Shown here piece by piece: positions 18,653 through 27,940 of a stretch of DNA of 64,000 nucleotides (positions are counted from its first letter, which is position 1; each line of letters begins with the position of its first letter). The stretch comes from Nakamurella deserti (GTDB lineage: Bacteria > Actinomycetota > Actinomycetes > Mycobacteriales > Nakamurellaceae): positions 248,001-312,000 of the forward strand of contig NZ_QCXS01000002.1 in the NCBI RefSeq assembly GCF_003260015.1. Reading direction: 5' to 3'. The position numbers were made by a program, and so were the translations under genes. A model generated the notes under the pieces. That model made no database searches. It worked only from the letters and a program-made list of their open reading frames with translations, and was not told the DNA's origin.

Positions 18653-19702
18653 TCACCTGGGGCCGCTCGAGCTTCGTCTCCAGATCCGCGGACTTGAAGT
18701 CTCGATCGTCGATAGATCCGCCGAAGACTTTCTGGCGCGGGTGGCAACGTCACGAAAGGTCGACGAGCTTAGTACATCGGCCGCAAAGTAGGCATTGTGG
18801 AACCGGCTGAACATCCGGGAGCCTTGACGCATGAGGGCAATATTGCGATGATAGGCGGCGTCTGCCAAGAAGTCGTGCAAGAGTTCGGCCGGTGCGGAGG
18901 TGTAGTTGTCAAATCGAACAGTTGTCACCGGATAGGAAATGGAATGGGTACCGGGAGAAAATGTCAGACGGTATGATCTAGAGCGTAGTCGGAAAAGCCG
19001 TCGATAAAGCTTGGGATCTGACCAGAGGTTGATGTAGACCGCGGTTTCCTGTCGGCCACTGGGTCGGCTGCGACTGATGACAAACAGCGTTTCCATCTGT
19101 CCGATGCTGAGGGTCGCCAGTCGACGCGTACTCGCAGTACGGCTCGTTCTGGGTAATGCCGTGAGAGACCATGCGCCTTGCGTGTCGCCAGGGGCGGGCA
19201 CCGCCTGCACCAGATACATTCCGAGCGCCGCGGTGAGGTCGGGGTAGCCCTCTCGCAAACGTAGCTTGTTGTACGCAGTTCTTGAGGTGGACGAAGCACG
19301 TGCGGCTGAATCGAGTTGACTCGTGTTACTCGGGGCAGGCGTCGCGTACGATTGGGGCCGCTCTGCGCGGTTCCCAGGGAGTGTGATGCTCTTACCTTCT
19401 GCCACCATTGTCTCCAGGTCCAAAGCCCCGCCAGGCTGGCCCGTCGGGTTCAAGTTGCGCAAGCTGTAGGTGCGTTCCTGGATGCGGACTGTTTCTCGTT
19501 CTCGTTGGTTGAGTTCCGCCGCGGTGCACGATGCAAACTGCAGCGCGTGGATGTCAACGTAACGCCGCCGGTGCGTCGTATACCGGTTAACTATGTCTCG
19601 CGTTTGGCCGACGTAGCGCATGCCGTCCCGAAATTCGAGGATGTAAATCCCGCAACGCTCTCGCCCGGCGAAAACAGGGTATGCGGAGCCCGCCTGTGAC
19701 AT
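18653..19702 (-). CDS. GIY-YIG nuclease-domain protein
   Basis: A 349-residue protein with an N-terminal GIY-YIG domain: CGIYILEF and MRYVGQT (about 18-33), Arg in NRYTTHRRRY, and a candidate metal-binding Glu in NQRERETV. The remaining 250 residues have no motif I recognise; a Ser/Thr-rich linker (about 115-145) precedes a basic domain of mixed helices and strands. ATG 19702 is preceded by AGG. It converges on the SNF2 helicase. It may be a restriction-type or homing-type nuclease; the C-terminal half would set the target. The family fold is clear, the role is not. Confidence 0.78.
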   Translation of the reverse strand: MSQAGSAYPVFAGRERCGIYILEFRDGMRYVGQTRDIVNRYTTHRRRYVDIHALQFASCTAAELNQRERETVRIQERTYSLRNLNPTGQPGGALDLETMVAEGKSITLPGNRAERPQSYATPAPSNTSQLDSAARASSTSRTAYNKLRLREGYPDLTAALGMYLVQAVPAPGDTQGAWSLTALPRTSRTASTRRLATLSIGQMETLFVISRSRPSGRQETAVYINLWSDPKLYRRLFRLRSRSYRLTFSPGTHSISYPVTTVRFDNYTSAPAELLHDFLADAAYHRNIALMRQGSRMFSRFHNAYFAADVLSSSTFRDVATRARKSSADLSTIETSSPRIWRRSSSGPR

Positions 19703-20144
19703 GTCGTACCTGACGAACGCTAGCCGCCGTGGGCCGAGGTGTATCGCTGAGTCTCAAATCTTCGGGTGGGCCGGCGCGGAGCCGCTGCACCAGCACGGGT
19801 GACTACTGAAGTGACGGGGATCAGGCGATGCCGTCACGCTGCCTTCCGGGTGCCACCGGAACGAGGCCGAGCTTCGACGCCAGGCTGCGAACATGAGGGA
19901 GGTCGAGCCCGCTCGCTCGGATCTTCGACTACAGGAGCGCCGAGCCTGTGGCACGCTCGTGGACGACGGTGGCCGCCGGTCGTCGATGCAACACAAGGGT
20001 TACCGGTCGGTGACTAGCTTGAGTTTAACGCTCCGGCCGATCGCGGCTGTAGCCACGGATTTGGTCGATTTCGCCCAGGACTGCGAGCTTCCCTGGGCTG
20101 CTGGGGTCAGTCCGCCAAACGCGATGATGACGCGTTGAACGACG
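19703..20144. other. Intergenic stretch without recognisable gene
   Basis: Frames open here are under 90 codons, have no homology I recognise and unlikely composition. No RNA gene, repeat or terminator was seen. Confidence 0.5.
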
Positions 20145-21059
20145 TCAGCTGGCTTGACGGAACTCCTGGTACCGCTCCTCTAGACGCACTGGGTCGGGTT
20201 TGTCGCGCCGTTGGCGCGGGAGAGCCATCAGGGGTTGGCCGTGCCGACCCTGCAGGCCGTGCAGGAGCATCGGCCCGTCGATTTCGTCGAGGAGCCGATG
20301 ATGGATCTCGACGGTGTAGTCCGGTCGGATGGCCATGATGTTGCGGTCGTAAGCGGCGTGGTGGATCTTGCACAGTGCCAGCGCGTTGGGGACAATCGGG
20401 AGTCCGTGGGGCTGGCTGTCCGCGATGATGTGGGCGGCGTCCAAGAGCTCGCGATGGTTCAAGGCACACACCGCACAGCGCTGCTCATAGGCCAGCATCA
20501 CCTGACTGGCGAACACCGGCTGATGGAGGCGCTGACGCGTCTCGCGGATGAGGTATCGGCGCATGCGTTCTTCGATCGGGCTCCCGGGCCGGACCATGCG
20601 CTGCATGTCCGTCAGCGTCAGGGAGAACTGGTCGAGCTCGGGTTCCTCCTCGCGGAGATAGACAGGGCTGATGACCTGGAAGATGCCGGGCTCAAGGCCG
20701 TAGAACCACGCCAGCGGAAGGTCCAGCGCGAGAGCAGCGCGTAGGCCGTTGTTCTCAGCGGACCCGCCGTCGTCCCTGCGCAACTTGTACCGATGCAGGC
20801 CGTCAGCACCCTCGACGTCGTCGTATGGGCGCGCTCGGCCGGACTTGGGCGCAGCTGTGGCGATGGACAGGGCCGCTCGCCAACCTGCCGGCTTTCGGAT
20901 GCCGCGCCCGCGGTCGATCAAAGGGAAACGCTCGCCGCCGACGATGAAGTCGGTGGCGAGCTGCGCCCGGGTCAACGGCACTTCGCCGCCGAACGACGTT
21001 CGTTCGAGCCACGCGAGCGCTGCCGAGCGGATCTCCGGCTCGGTCCACGCTGCCGTCAT
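20145..21059 (-). CDS. HNH endonuclease
   Basis: A 304-residue protein with a C-terminal HNH nuclease domain. RCAVCALNHRELLDAAHI carries the CxxC and first His region, ALALCKIHHAAYDRN gives the Asn-region Cys and His-His, and IRPDYTVEI is the typical strand after it (about 200-260). The first 170 residues are probably a target-recognition domain, as in McrA-like and related HNH restriction enzymes. Start ATG 21059 overlaps the stop of the broken helicase gene upstream (ATGA), so it was originally co-translated with it. The coding frame here is intact. It could act alone as a modification-dependent nuclease or be a leftover of the damaged module. Confidence 0.85.
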   Translation of the reverse strand: MTAAWTEPEIRSAALAWLERTSFGGEVPLTRAQLATDFIVGGERFPLIDRGRGIRKPAGWRAALSIATAAPKSGRARPYDDVEGADGLHRYKLRRDDGGSAENNGLRAALALDLPLAWFYGLEPGIFQVISPVYLREEEPELDQFSLTLTDMQRMVRPGSPIEERMRRYLIRETRQRLHQPVFASQVMLAYEQRCAVCALNHRELLDAAHIIADSQPHGLPIVPNALALCKIHHAAYDRNIMAIRPDYTVEIHHRLLDEIDGPMLLHGLQGRHGQPLMALPRQRRDKPDPVRLEERYQEFRQAS

Positions 21060-23861
21060 CGTCTCTCCGACTTCTTTGCGTAAGCGGTTGTGCGCCGGGG
21101 CGGCTCGAGCAGTACATCACCACAGTGAAGGCAACCGTTGCGGGCGGGCATCGCCTCGAAGCGAACCATAAGACGCCGGCAACCGCACCGACCTGCGAAG
21201 CCGTCGTGGCCCGCATGGCCGGCCAGTTCGCGTCGCTGCAGCGTCCTGAGCACCGCAGCGGCCACCCCGGCATGCCGATATCGCAGGAGGGTGCCGGGCT
21301 TGACTCCCAGGATGGCGTCTCACGAGGTCCAGACGACGTCGTCGACGATGGCCACTGCCTCGCGCACTGGCACACACGGGCGAAGTCGCACTTCGGAGTT
21401 GATCAACGGGCGCAGCGGATCGGGTAGATCGCCGTTCCCCGGCGGAGTGAACCACAGCGATACCCGACAGCCTCGCCGGGCTGCGTCCGCGAGGCGGCCG
21501 ACAACCTGCGAGGTTGCGGGACCGGTGACCGATTCGGACCAGACCTGGACCGTGGAGACCGCGGCATCGATGTCCGACAGGAGCTGGTGCAGGTCAGGTT
21601 GTCGGAAGCCAGCTCGTTGCAACAGCTCTAGGGGATTGACGAAGTCCGCATCGCGTACTGCTGCTCTGAAGAAGCGGCCGAGCGGATCCGTCCGCGCCGT
21701 CTTTCCCACAAGGTGCGCTCGGTCCTTGACCAACACGAGGCGCTCCCTCGCCCGGCTGACCGCAACGTTGATGAGTCGAGGTCCGTCGGCACTGTCGCTG
21801 CTCTCATGAAACCAAGGGTGCGGCTTGTCGACCCCTCGCGGCGCGTCCACTGTGTCGAAGACGACGACGCCCCGCTCACCACCCTGGAAGCGGTGAACGG
21901 TCGACCCGATTCCGAAACCGTGGCCATCGCCGACCAGCGCCTCCAACAATCGCGCTTGAGGAGTGAAAGGCGTGATCAGGGCCGGCGCCGACCCACACAG
22001 GGGTTCCTTCTTCGTGGAGAGCCGCCGATACCAGGGCGCTCATCAGGTTGTATCTGGATCCGAGTCCGTTCGCCCTACCGACCCGAGGCCTCAGGGCGGT
22101 GGTGTCGACAACGACGATCGGGGTCGTCATCGATGGAGCCGGGGGACCGAGTGAGCACGCTGCCAGCGGTGATCAATGGATTCTCCGGGTCAAATCCGGC
22201 GCTCACCGCATCGGCAACAGCTGCCGCCATTCGGTGCTGTACGTTGAGAGCCACAAGGTTTGTCGGGGGAGTGGCCGATGTGACTTTGCTCGCAATACCG
22301 CTGGCCCCGAAAGCGCTCCGGTAGAGCCAGTCGTGCGCCGGTCCGGACTCCGCCAGCACAACGGGCCGGAGCTGTCGGAAGTCGCCGGCGACGACGGTAT
22401 GTCCGTGACCTGCACCAGCGGCCAACATCGTCAGGCTAGCTGGCAGCATGCTGGCTTCATCGACGACAACGGCATCGAATCGGAGACCGCTCAGGGTCGT
22501 CATCGCCAACTGATGCGCCGTCGCCGCCACCAGCCGTGCGTCCTTGCGGACCTGACGCTTGACCTCTCCCATGAGCCCTTTCAAGGCCTTGGCGTAGGCG
22601 GAGGCCTCTGCAAGCTCCAGCTGGATGTCGCTGAGTCGTCGACGGTGGCCGCTGGGGTCACGTTTCACCGCCAACTGCTCAGCCTGCAGTTTCCGTATCT
22701 GCTTCGACACCTCCCCGTGTGCACGTCCGACAGCGACGCCTCGAACCGCTGCGATCTCCTCGATCAGCACGTTTCCGTCTGCCCGATCCACAAGTGAGAT
22801 GTCGCTCGGCTGGCCGGCCCGGACTACCTGGCCAGGCCGGAACCTGCCCAGTCGTGTGAGCGCGCCCTGGAGGGCGATGTCCACACCGGTATTCGTGGGC
22901 GCGACCAGCAGCACACGCTTGCCTGCCTGGAGGAGTTCCTTTATCAGCACCGAGAAGGTCGTGGTCTTGCCGGTGCCGGGTGGCCCCCACAACCATGTGA
23001 GCTGGTCAGCCAGCCCGTGATCGACCGCCGAGCTCTAGATGTTGTTGAGAGGACGGTCGTTTCGCGTCGGTGACACCGACCGTCCACCAGGGTCGCTACG
23101 CGATACAACCGCCAGCGCCGCGTGCGGGTCGAACCCATCCGTGCTCGCAGCGAGTTCGCGGAACCGACGAGTCTGGGCGGACAAGAGCCACGACAAGTCG
23201 CACCTGAGTCGCACCGTCTTCGGTCGAGGTGCGGAAATCGGTAGCGACAGCGTGACTGTCGATCCGAACTGCGACACGATCTCCACGTCGATCGATTGCT
23301 GGTCGACCATCAAGGTCGCTGACATCCCATCCCGCGACGCCAACTCGGCGTCGGTGTCGAAGCGCATGACCACCCGAGACGCGCCTGTCGCGACCACGGA
23401 ACCACCGCTGCGAGGAACGTCAGTCTGGGTGCGACGTCGGGAGACGGCGTCGAGCTCGTCGGTCAGGGCCCTTGCTGCCTCGTTCGCGACCTCTGCCCAT
23501 TTCGCGGGGACAGGGGCTGCCTTCTGAGGTTCGTGACCCGTGAGAGCGAGCGTTTCCCTGAGGTGCCTGATCTCGTGTCGGTCGCTCGCGCGGAGGCGCT
23601 CCGCTGGCGGCTCGGCGACGAGATTGCTGTCGGGACCGGCCTTACGGGCGTGCTCGCGCTGCGGATCAGTCGCTGACCACCCCCGGGGATCCACGTGCGA
23701 TCCGCAAGGTCGGCGATGCCGTGCTCATGGCAGATCGTCCACACCGACGAGTTCGGTACCCGCCCGAACCCCATTTGGTCCAGAACGCGTTCGAGCTCGG
23801 CCATGGGGAGTGGTCCGTTGCGCAAGGCGCGCTGGAGCGCTGACACCAAGGGGAGAGTCAC
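21056..23861 (-). pseudogene. Disrupted DNA2/NAM7-type helicase with degenerate PLD-like domain and zinc ribbon
   Basis: Read minus-strand from GTG 23861, the parts of one superfamily 1 helicase are recoverable in order but in different frames. They are an N-terminal domain; WGPPGTGKTTT (Walker A); VVVDEAS (Walker B); HRFQGGERGVVVFD and INVAVSRARERLVLV (motifs V/VI); a PLD-like segment; and a Cys4 zinc ribbon (CGCRR, CLHCGD). Lesions: a frame change near 23,680-23,690 in a C/G run, an in-frame TAG at 23,035-23,037 just before Walker A (expected Gln), frame changes near 22,118-22,126 and near 21,975-22,000, and an in-frame TGA at 21,320-21,322. Two isolated stops and three shifts make a sequencing artefact unlikely. 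Intact length would be about 930 residues. It lies between the hydrolase and the HNH gene. Confidence 0.82.
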
Positions 23862-23954
23862 TACCGGGCACCTGGCCTCACTGCGGGACGGGTTCGAAAG
23901 GTTGGAGCCTGGCACGACTGGGGTGAACGCACGATGCCTCGACAGATCACGTGG

Positions 23955-25940
23955 TCAGTATTGAGTGGGCGGGCGCCCGGTCTCCAGCGCCTTTCGTGCT
24001 TCTAATTGGAGTCCGACCTCAGGAACTGACGTCAACGAGTCAAGCGCTGCGAGTGCACGTACCAAGAGATCTTGTTTTCGGCGCCACTTCTTCGTCCCGT
24101 CCGCCCCCGGAGCAATCTCTTCATGAATCGACTGCTCGGCCCGGACGGAGTCAAGGGCCGCGGTGACGACTGCTCGCGCATACGGCTCGGTGCTCCGGAA
24201 CCCAGGCAACTGGGTTTGAGCGTGAATGACGGCCAGCATTCCGATCAGGGTCACTGTCAGGGTTTCCGGGGACAGGGGAGCCAGGTCCGCGACAATGCGG
24301 GCAGTTGCTGCTGCGGTGTGCATCGTTTCAGCGTCGTCAGCCTCGAACTCAGCTGAGACGCCCAAGGCGCCCAGCGCACTGGCCGAGCCAGTCAACGCTC
24401 CCAGCGTCAACAACCCTCCGACCATGCCCCCAGGCCCGAAGGCTGCGAGGGTAGAGGTCACCACCGCCGCTCCCGCGAGTCCGGCGGGTGCAGCGAGCAT
24501 GATCCCGATTCCGGTGGCCGCCAGGACGACCACTCCGGTACCGATCAGAACGGTGCCCCATGGGAACTTGCTCTCGACCATCTGCTTTTGGGCCCAGACA
24601 AGGGAGTCCCTCACCTGATGTGCATATGTTTGGTCTGCCAGATCTCCGCGATGGTCGCGGACCACGTTGAGAGTGAGCACCAATGCTGGAAGCCTCTGCT
24701 TGAGGTCCGCTTGAACGTCGAAAGGATCTACAAGCGGCTGCATCAGCAATCCCACTGCGAGGGCCAAGAGATCTTCGTCATCCCACGTGCCTCTCAGAAG
24801 TGATGCCGCGCCCGTTGTCAGGTCCAACAGGGTCGGGTAGCGGTTGTCGGCCAGAGGATGATCTGTGAGCTGACGGGGCTCCCACGACACCCCTCTTTCC
24901 TGCATCGAACGGATCAGTTCCGCTCGCTGCGCGCGCTTGCCGACGATGTCATCGACGGCCCGCCGGGCAACCTCCGACCTCGCTGCATCGAGCCTCAGGC
25001 GAGCTTTCCACTCGCCCGTCGGCAGCGACTTCGCCAACTGGTGAGTGAATGCCGTCCCCAGCAGCAGGGGGAACCACGCCTCGTGGATAGGACGCGCGAC
25101 GGCCCGGTTGTTGGCTGTCGCAGCACCAGACGCTGGTCGATCGAGCGGGAAAACGACTGAGCGGATCGCTGCTGCCGTCGCAGGATGCGACATGTAAGCG
25201 CCGAGGGAGTGTGCGTGGGTCTGAATGGCGACATCGATCGCGGAACTGATGCTGCCAGCGACCCCCCGGCCGCCGGTGACGAAGTCACGCAGGCCGTGCA
25301 CGTTGAGCCACCGGTGCACTTGACGGTAGGGAAAGGAGGACGCGAGCGCGCCCAGGTGAGACCGGTAACGAGGTATGCCCAGGGGGCTGCCGATGGTGAT
25401 GAACAGGTCCACTGTCAACTCGGCAGGTAGTCGCCGCAGCAGCCCTGCCGCAACGACGCTGCCGAGGCTGTGAGCGACCAGGATGATGTGGCCCGATTGC
25501 GGCAGCTGCGCAAGTACATGACGGTAGACCGCAGATCTCATGGCCGGCATCTTCATGAACTTCGTGACTTCTTCGAACTTGAGTAGTTCTGCCACGCCCG
25601 CAAGAGGCTCGACGACCGGACCCGGAACGCGGTGCAGGCCAACGATTTCCTCAGATTCCGCATGTCTTCGGACGACCCGCTCCAGCTCTTTCTGGCGCGC
25701 CCAGAAGGTCAGCCTGTGTTCGAGTGACGTTCTCTCGTCGTCTTTGCGGGAAGTCTCTAGCGCCTCCGGGCCTGACGGCGTTTTCGCAAAAAGATTGCCG
25801 TAATCCGGAAGAAAGATGCTGTCGGTCGGCTCACCTATCCGAGGGGCTTCCTGGCTTGCCAGGCCCGAGTTCAGTGGCTGTAGCCACGCGGATTCTGGAC
25901 TTGCGCCTCCGACACCGTGAAGGAAAACAACATTCGCCAA
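23955..25940 (-). CDS. Alpha/beta hydrolase (lipase-like) with C-terminal membrane segments
   Basis: A protein of about 661 residues. The N-terminus is an alpha/beta hydrolase: VVFLHGVGG (oxyanion-type HG) at residues 4-12 and the nucleophile elbow VAHSLGSVVA with Ser about 158, then ITIGSPLG. Between residues about 460 and 530 lie glycine/alanine-rich hydrophobic segments able to span a membrane two or three times. The tail is helical. I chose TTG 25940 because GAGGCGG lies upstream and the sequence then begins directly with the hydrolase strand; the frame remains open to 26147. It is followed at 94 bp by the broken helicase and then the HNH gene. A membrane-attached esterase in a defence island could be an effector, but the substrate is unknown. 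Confidence 0.75.
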   Translation of the reverse strand: MANVVFLHGVGGASPESAWLQPLNSGLASQEAPRIGEPTDSIFLPDYGNLFAKTPSGPEALETSRKDDERTSLEHRLTFWARQKELERVVRRHAESEEIVGLHRVPGPVVEPLAGVAELLKFEEVTKFMKMPAMRSAVYRHVLAQLPQSGHIILVAHSLGSVVAAGLLRRLPAELTVDLFITIGSPLGIPRYRSHLGALASSFPYRQVHRWLNVHGLRDFVTGGRGVAGSISSAIDVAIQTHAHSLGAYMSHPATAAAIRSVVFPLDRPASGAATANNRAVARPIHEAWFPLLLGTAFTHQLAKSLPTGEWKARLRLDAARSEVARRAVDDIVGKRAQRAELIRSMQERGVSWEPRQLTDHPLADNRYPTLLDLTTGAASLLRGTWDDEDLLALAVGLLMQPLVDPFDVQADLKQRLPALVLTLNVVRDHRGDLADQTYAHQVRDSLVWAQKQMVESKFPWGTVLIGTGVVVLAATGIGIMLAAPAGLAGAAVVTSTLAAFGPGGMVGGLLTLGALTGSASALGALGVSAEFEADDAETMHTAAATARIVADLAPLSPETLTVTLIGMLAVIHAQTQLPGFRSTEPYARAVVTAALDSVRAEQSIHEEIAPGADGTKKWRRKQDLLVRALAALDSLTSVPEVGLQLEARKALETGRPPTQY

Positions 25941-26368
25941 GATGACCGCCTCTTGCTCAGGCCACGTCACGCGTTGCGGACTTGCGGCAATTGACCGGCG
26001 AGGGCGACCGTGTGTGTTGGTCGCGTCCCCGTCGAAACCATAGACCAGCCAGAAGTCCGGCGTGCAGAGTTGCGGAGTCTCAACCGATCGAGAAGTCCCA
26101 GCTCGACACACCGTGGTGGCGGTTGAGCTCTTCGATGACTGGTCCACTCATTCGGCGCCCTATCCTGATTGCATCAGAGGATCGGGATGCGGCAACGGTG
26201 CGGGTCAGTCCGGCTTGTTGGCGCGGGTATAAGCAGGCTGCCACCATATCGGAGTTCGCCCTGGCCAGCCTTCTGATCACCCGGTTTGCAGTACGCCGGA
26301 ACCCTTGGAACCGCATAGGGGCAACTGACAAAGCAGGTGAACCTGCGACAACTCCTGGGCGAAATAAC
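25941..26368. other. Intergenic stretch at the island edge
   Basis: No credible gene. Frames of up to 150 codons overlap the tRNA on the opposite strand and have no recognisable content. An integrase or excisionase remnant was looked for and not seen. Confidence 0.45.
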
Positions 26369-26412
26369 GAAAAGACTTCCAGGCAACGTTTCCGTTGCTG
26401 GAAGCCTTTTCG
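26369..26412. terminator. Bidirectional terminator downstream of tRNA-Val
   Basis: CTTCCAG-CAACG pairs with CGTTG-CTGGAAG across a short loop, with AAAA before and TTTT after. Either strand therefore reads as a stem followed by a T-run. It ends three bases from the encoded CCA of tRNA-Val. Confidence 0.8.
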
Positions 26413-26415
26413 CAA

Positions 26416-26490
26416 TGGTGGGCGATACTGGGATTGAACCAGTGACCCCTTCCGTGTCAGGGAAGTGCTCTCCCGCTGAGCTAATCACCC
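26416..26490 (-). tRNA. tRNA-Val (anticodon GAC)
   Basis: The minus strand gives a full cloverleaf with acceptor GGGTGAT/ATCGCCC (one G-U pair), anticodon stem-loop CTTCC-CTGACAC-GGAAG and T-loop TTCAATC. The encoded CCA is present. Its 3' end faces the defence island. Confidence 0.95.
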
Positions 26491-26538
26491 GGGGTGTGAA
26501 GTTGTGGACGACCTGCCGGCCGATCCTTGCGAACCGTG

Positions 26539-26609
26539 AGGTGGGAACGGGATTCGAACCCGTGTACACGGCTTTGCAGGCCGTTGCCTCGCCTCTCGGC
26601 CATCCCACC
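26539..26609 (-). tRNA. tRNA-Cys (anticodon GCA)
   Basis: The acceptor stem is GGTGGGA/TCCCACC, the discriminator base is U as expected for cysteine, the anticodon loop is CTGCAAA and the T-loop TTCGAATC. CCA is not encoded. Confidence 0.95.
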
Positions 26610-26633
26610 GAGATGGAGCTTCGGTGTACCTCG

Positions 26634-26706
26634 AGCGGACGACGGGATTCGAACCCGCGACCCTCACCTTGGCAAGGTGATGCGCTACCAACTGCGCTAC
26701 GTCCGC
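26634..26706 (-). tRNA. tRNA-Gly (anticodon GCC)
   Basis: Acceptor GCGGACG/CGTCCGC, anticodon stem-loop CACCT-TGCCAAG-GTG and T-loop TTCGAATC; CCA is not encoded. It is first of the three-tRNA cluster in transcription order. Confidence 0.95.
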
Positions 26707-26855
26707 ACCGCACGTCTCCGTGCTGCTGGACGAGCTTATCCGAACCGCGGGGGAGAACCCAAATCGCGAGGCCCGCACCTGGTGTGACCCCACCCGGCGA
26801 GCCCCGCCGCCGCCTCCGCCGGACCTGGTCAGGGGCCCTGCCGAGACGCCGTGGG

Positions 26856-27305
26856 TCAAGCTGCGGCGTCGCCGTCGCGCTGGGCGTACAGCTCCGACAG
26901 CATGTCCAGCTCGGCGTCGACCGAGAAGTAGTCACCCTCGGCGCCCTCGGGCACCGTGGCGAACACCGAGCCGATGAACTCGATCACCGGCGCGATCGGC
27001 GCCTCCAGGATCGCCCGGCCGCTCGGCGAGGCCAGCTCCATGTACAGCGTGTCCGACACCGGGTACACCCGGATGTCGCCCAGTCCCGTCGGCATCACCA
27101 CACCCTCGCGCAGCAGATCGCGGGACATCACCCACTGGACCGCCGGGCCCTCGCCCAGCACGAACGACGCGGTCACCGCGAACGGCTCGAACACGTTGTA
27201 CTTCAGGGTCGCGGCGATCGGGTCGTCGGACTCGCTGCCGGCGAAGGTCATCTCGAAGGCGGTGGTCACGGCGACGTTCTCGACCTTGGTGCGCGAGGGG
27301 TTCAT
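26856..27305 (-). CDS. SsgA-family sporulation/cell-division regulator
   Basis: A 149-residue SsgA-like protein. Recognisable family features are TTAFEMTFAG near the start, the central NVFEPFAVTASF and VQWVMSRDLLREG, and IRVYPVS. It ends in an acidic helix (DYFSVDAELDMLSELYAQ). In Streptomyces these proteins recruit FtsZ and steer peptidoglycan synthesis at septa; the SsgB branch also occurs in non-streptomycete actinobacteria, and a lone copy here is most likely SsgB-like. I chose ATG 27305, with AGGA six bases upstream; ATG 27311 is two codons earlier and the frame opens at 27392. Confidence 0.85.
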   Translation of the reverse strand: MNPSRTKVENVAVTTAFEMTFAGSESDDPIAATLKYNVFEPFAVTASFVLGEGPAVQWVMSRDLLREGVVMPTGLGDIRVYPVSDTLYMELASPSGRAILEAPIAPVIEFIGSVFATVPEGAEGDYFSVDAELDMLSELYAQRDGDAAA

Positions 27306-27653
27306 GGTCATCCTGCTCTGGGGTGGTCCGGCGGGCCGCCGTACCGTGCGGGTGGAGTCGGAAAGGGAACGCATCAGCCCGGTTTCCATCACGCAGCCCG
27401 CCGTACTTCACCCTGTCGGGTGCGTTGGAACCCGAGAGGTCACGGGCGGCCACCTCGCCCGCTCCCGCCCGGCGCAACTGAGCGGACAGTGACCGACACG
27501 CCGCTCGTCGTGCCCGGAAGTCACGCTGTGCGATCGTCTGTGTCGGATGCGTGGACGACATGCCGCCCGGGTTCATGCAGATGCATCGACCTTGACCGGG
27601 AGTGGTTCCACTCGGCGCAGCGGCAGGTGGACAATCGCACGCCCGACATCGGG

Positions 27654-27659
27654 TAGGGT
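27654..27659 (+). promoter_or_regulatory. Candidate -10 element of tRNA-Val(CAC)
   Basis: TAGGGT lies 14 bp before the mature 5' end. The nearest -35-like hexamer, TGGACA at 27628, is spaced 20 bp, longer than ideal. Confidence 0.35.
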
Positions 27660-27673
27660 ATTGAGGTCCCTGA

Positions 27674-27745
27674 GGGCGATTAGCTCAGGGGGAGAGCGCT
27701 TCGTTCACACCGAAGAGGTCACTGGTTCGATCCCAGTATCGCCCA
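27674..27745 (+). tRNA. tRNA-Val (anticodon CAC)
   Basis: Acceptor GGGCGAT/ATCGCCC, anticodon stem-loop CTTCG-TTCACAC-CGAAG, T-loop TTCGATC. CCA is not fully encoded (CCG follows). It shares most of its D- and T-arms with the oppositely oriented tRNA-Val(GAC). Confidence 0.95.
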
Positions 27746-27756
27746 CCGTATTACCG

Positions 27757-27785
27757 CTGGTCAGGTGCCCCAGGCGCCTGACCAG
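27757..27785 (+). terminator. Terminator after tRNA-Val(CAC)
   Basis: CTGGTCAGGTGCC pairs with GGCGCCTGACCAG across a three-base loop. TGGTGTTTC follows, a weak T-rich tail. Confidence 0.75.
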
Positions 27786-27880
27786 TGGTGTTTCGGGGCC
27801 GACCGGGCATGCTCCCGTCGCAGCCCTCCAGCGGCCCCGCCGTCTCCAGGACGCCCCGCCGCCCGCAACGCCCGAACGTC

Positions 27881-27940
27881 CCGGCCGCTTCACGCCCGGC
27901 CGCTTCACGCCCGGCCGCTTCACGCCCGGCCGCTTCACGC
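27881..27940. repeat. Four tandem copies of a 15-bp unit
   Basis: CCGGCCGCTTCACGC is repeated exactly four times in the otherwise gene-free stretch 27,786-28,176. The period is a multiple of three, so several frames stay open, but they run through the tRNA and are not credible genes. Confidence 0.9.

Noticed and set aside
1-26400. Transposase or integrase in the defence island
   Set aside because: No DDE, tyrosine or serine recombinase motifs were found in any frame of the island part within the window.
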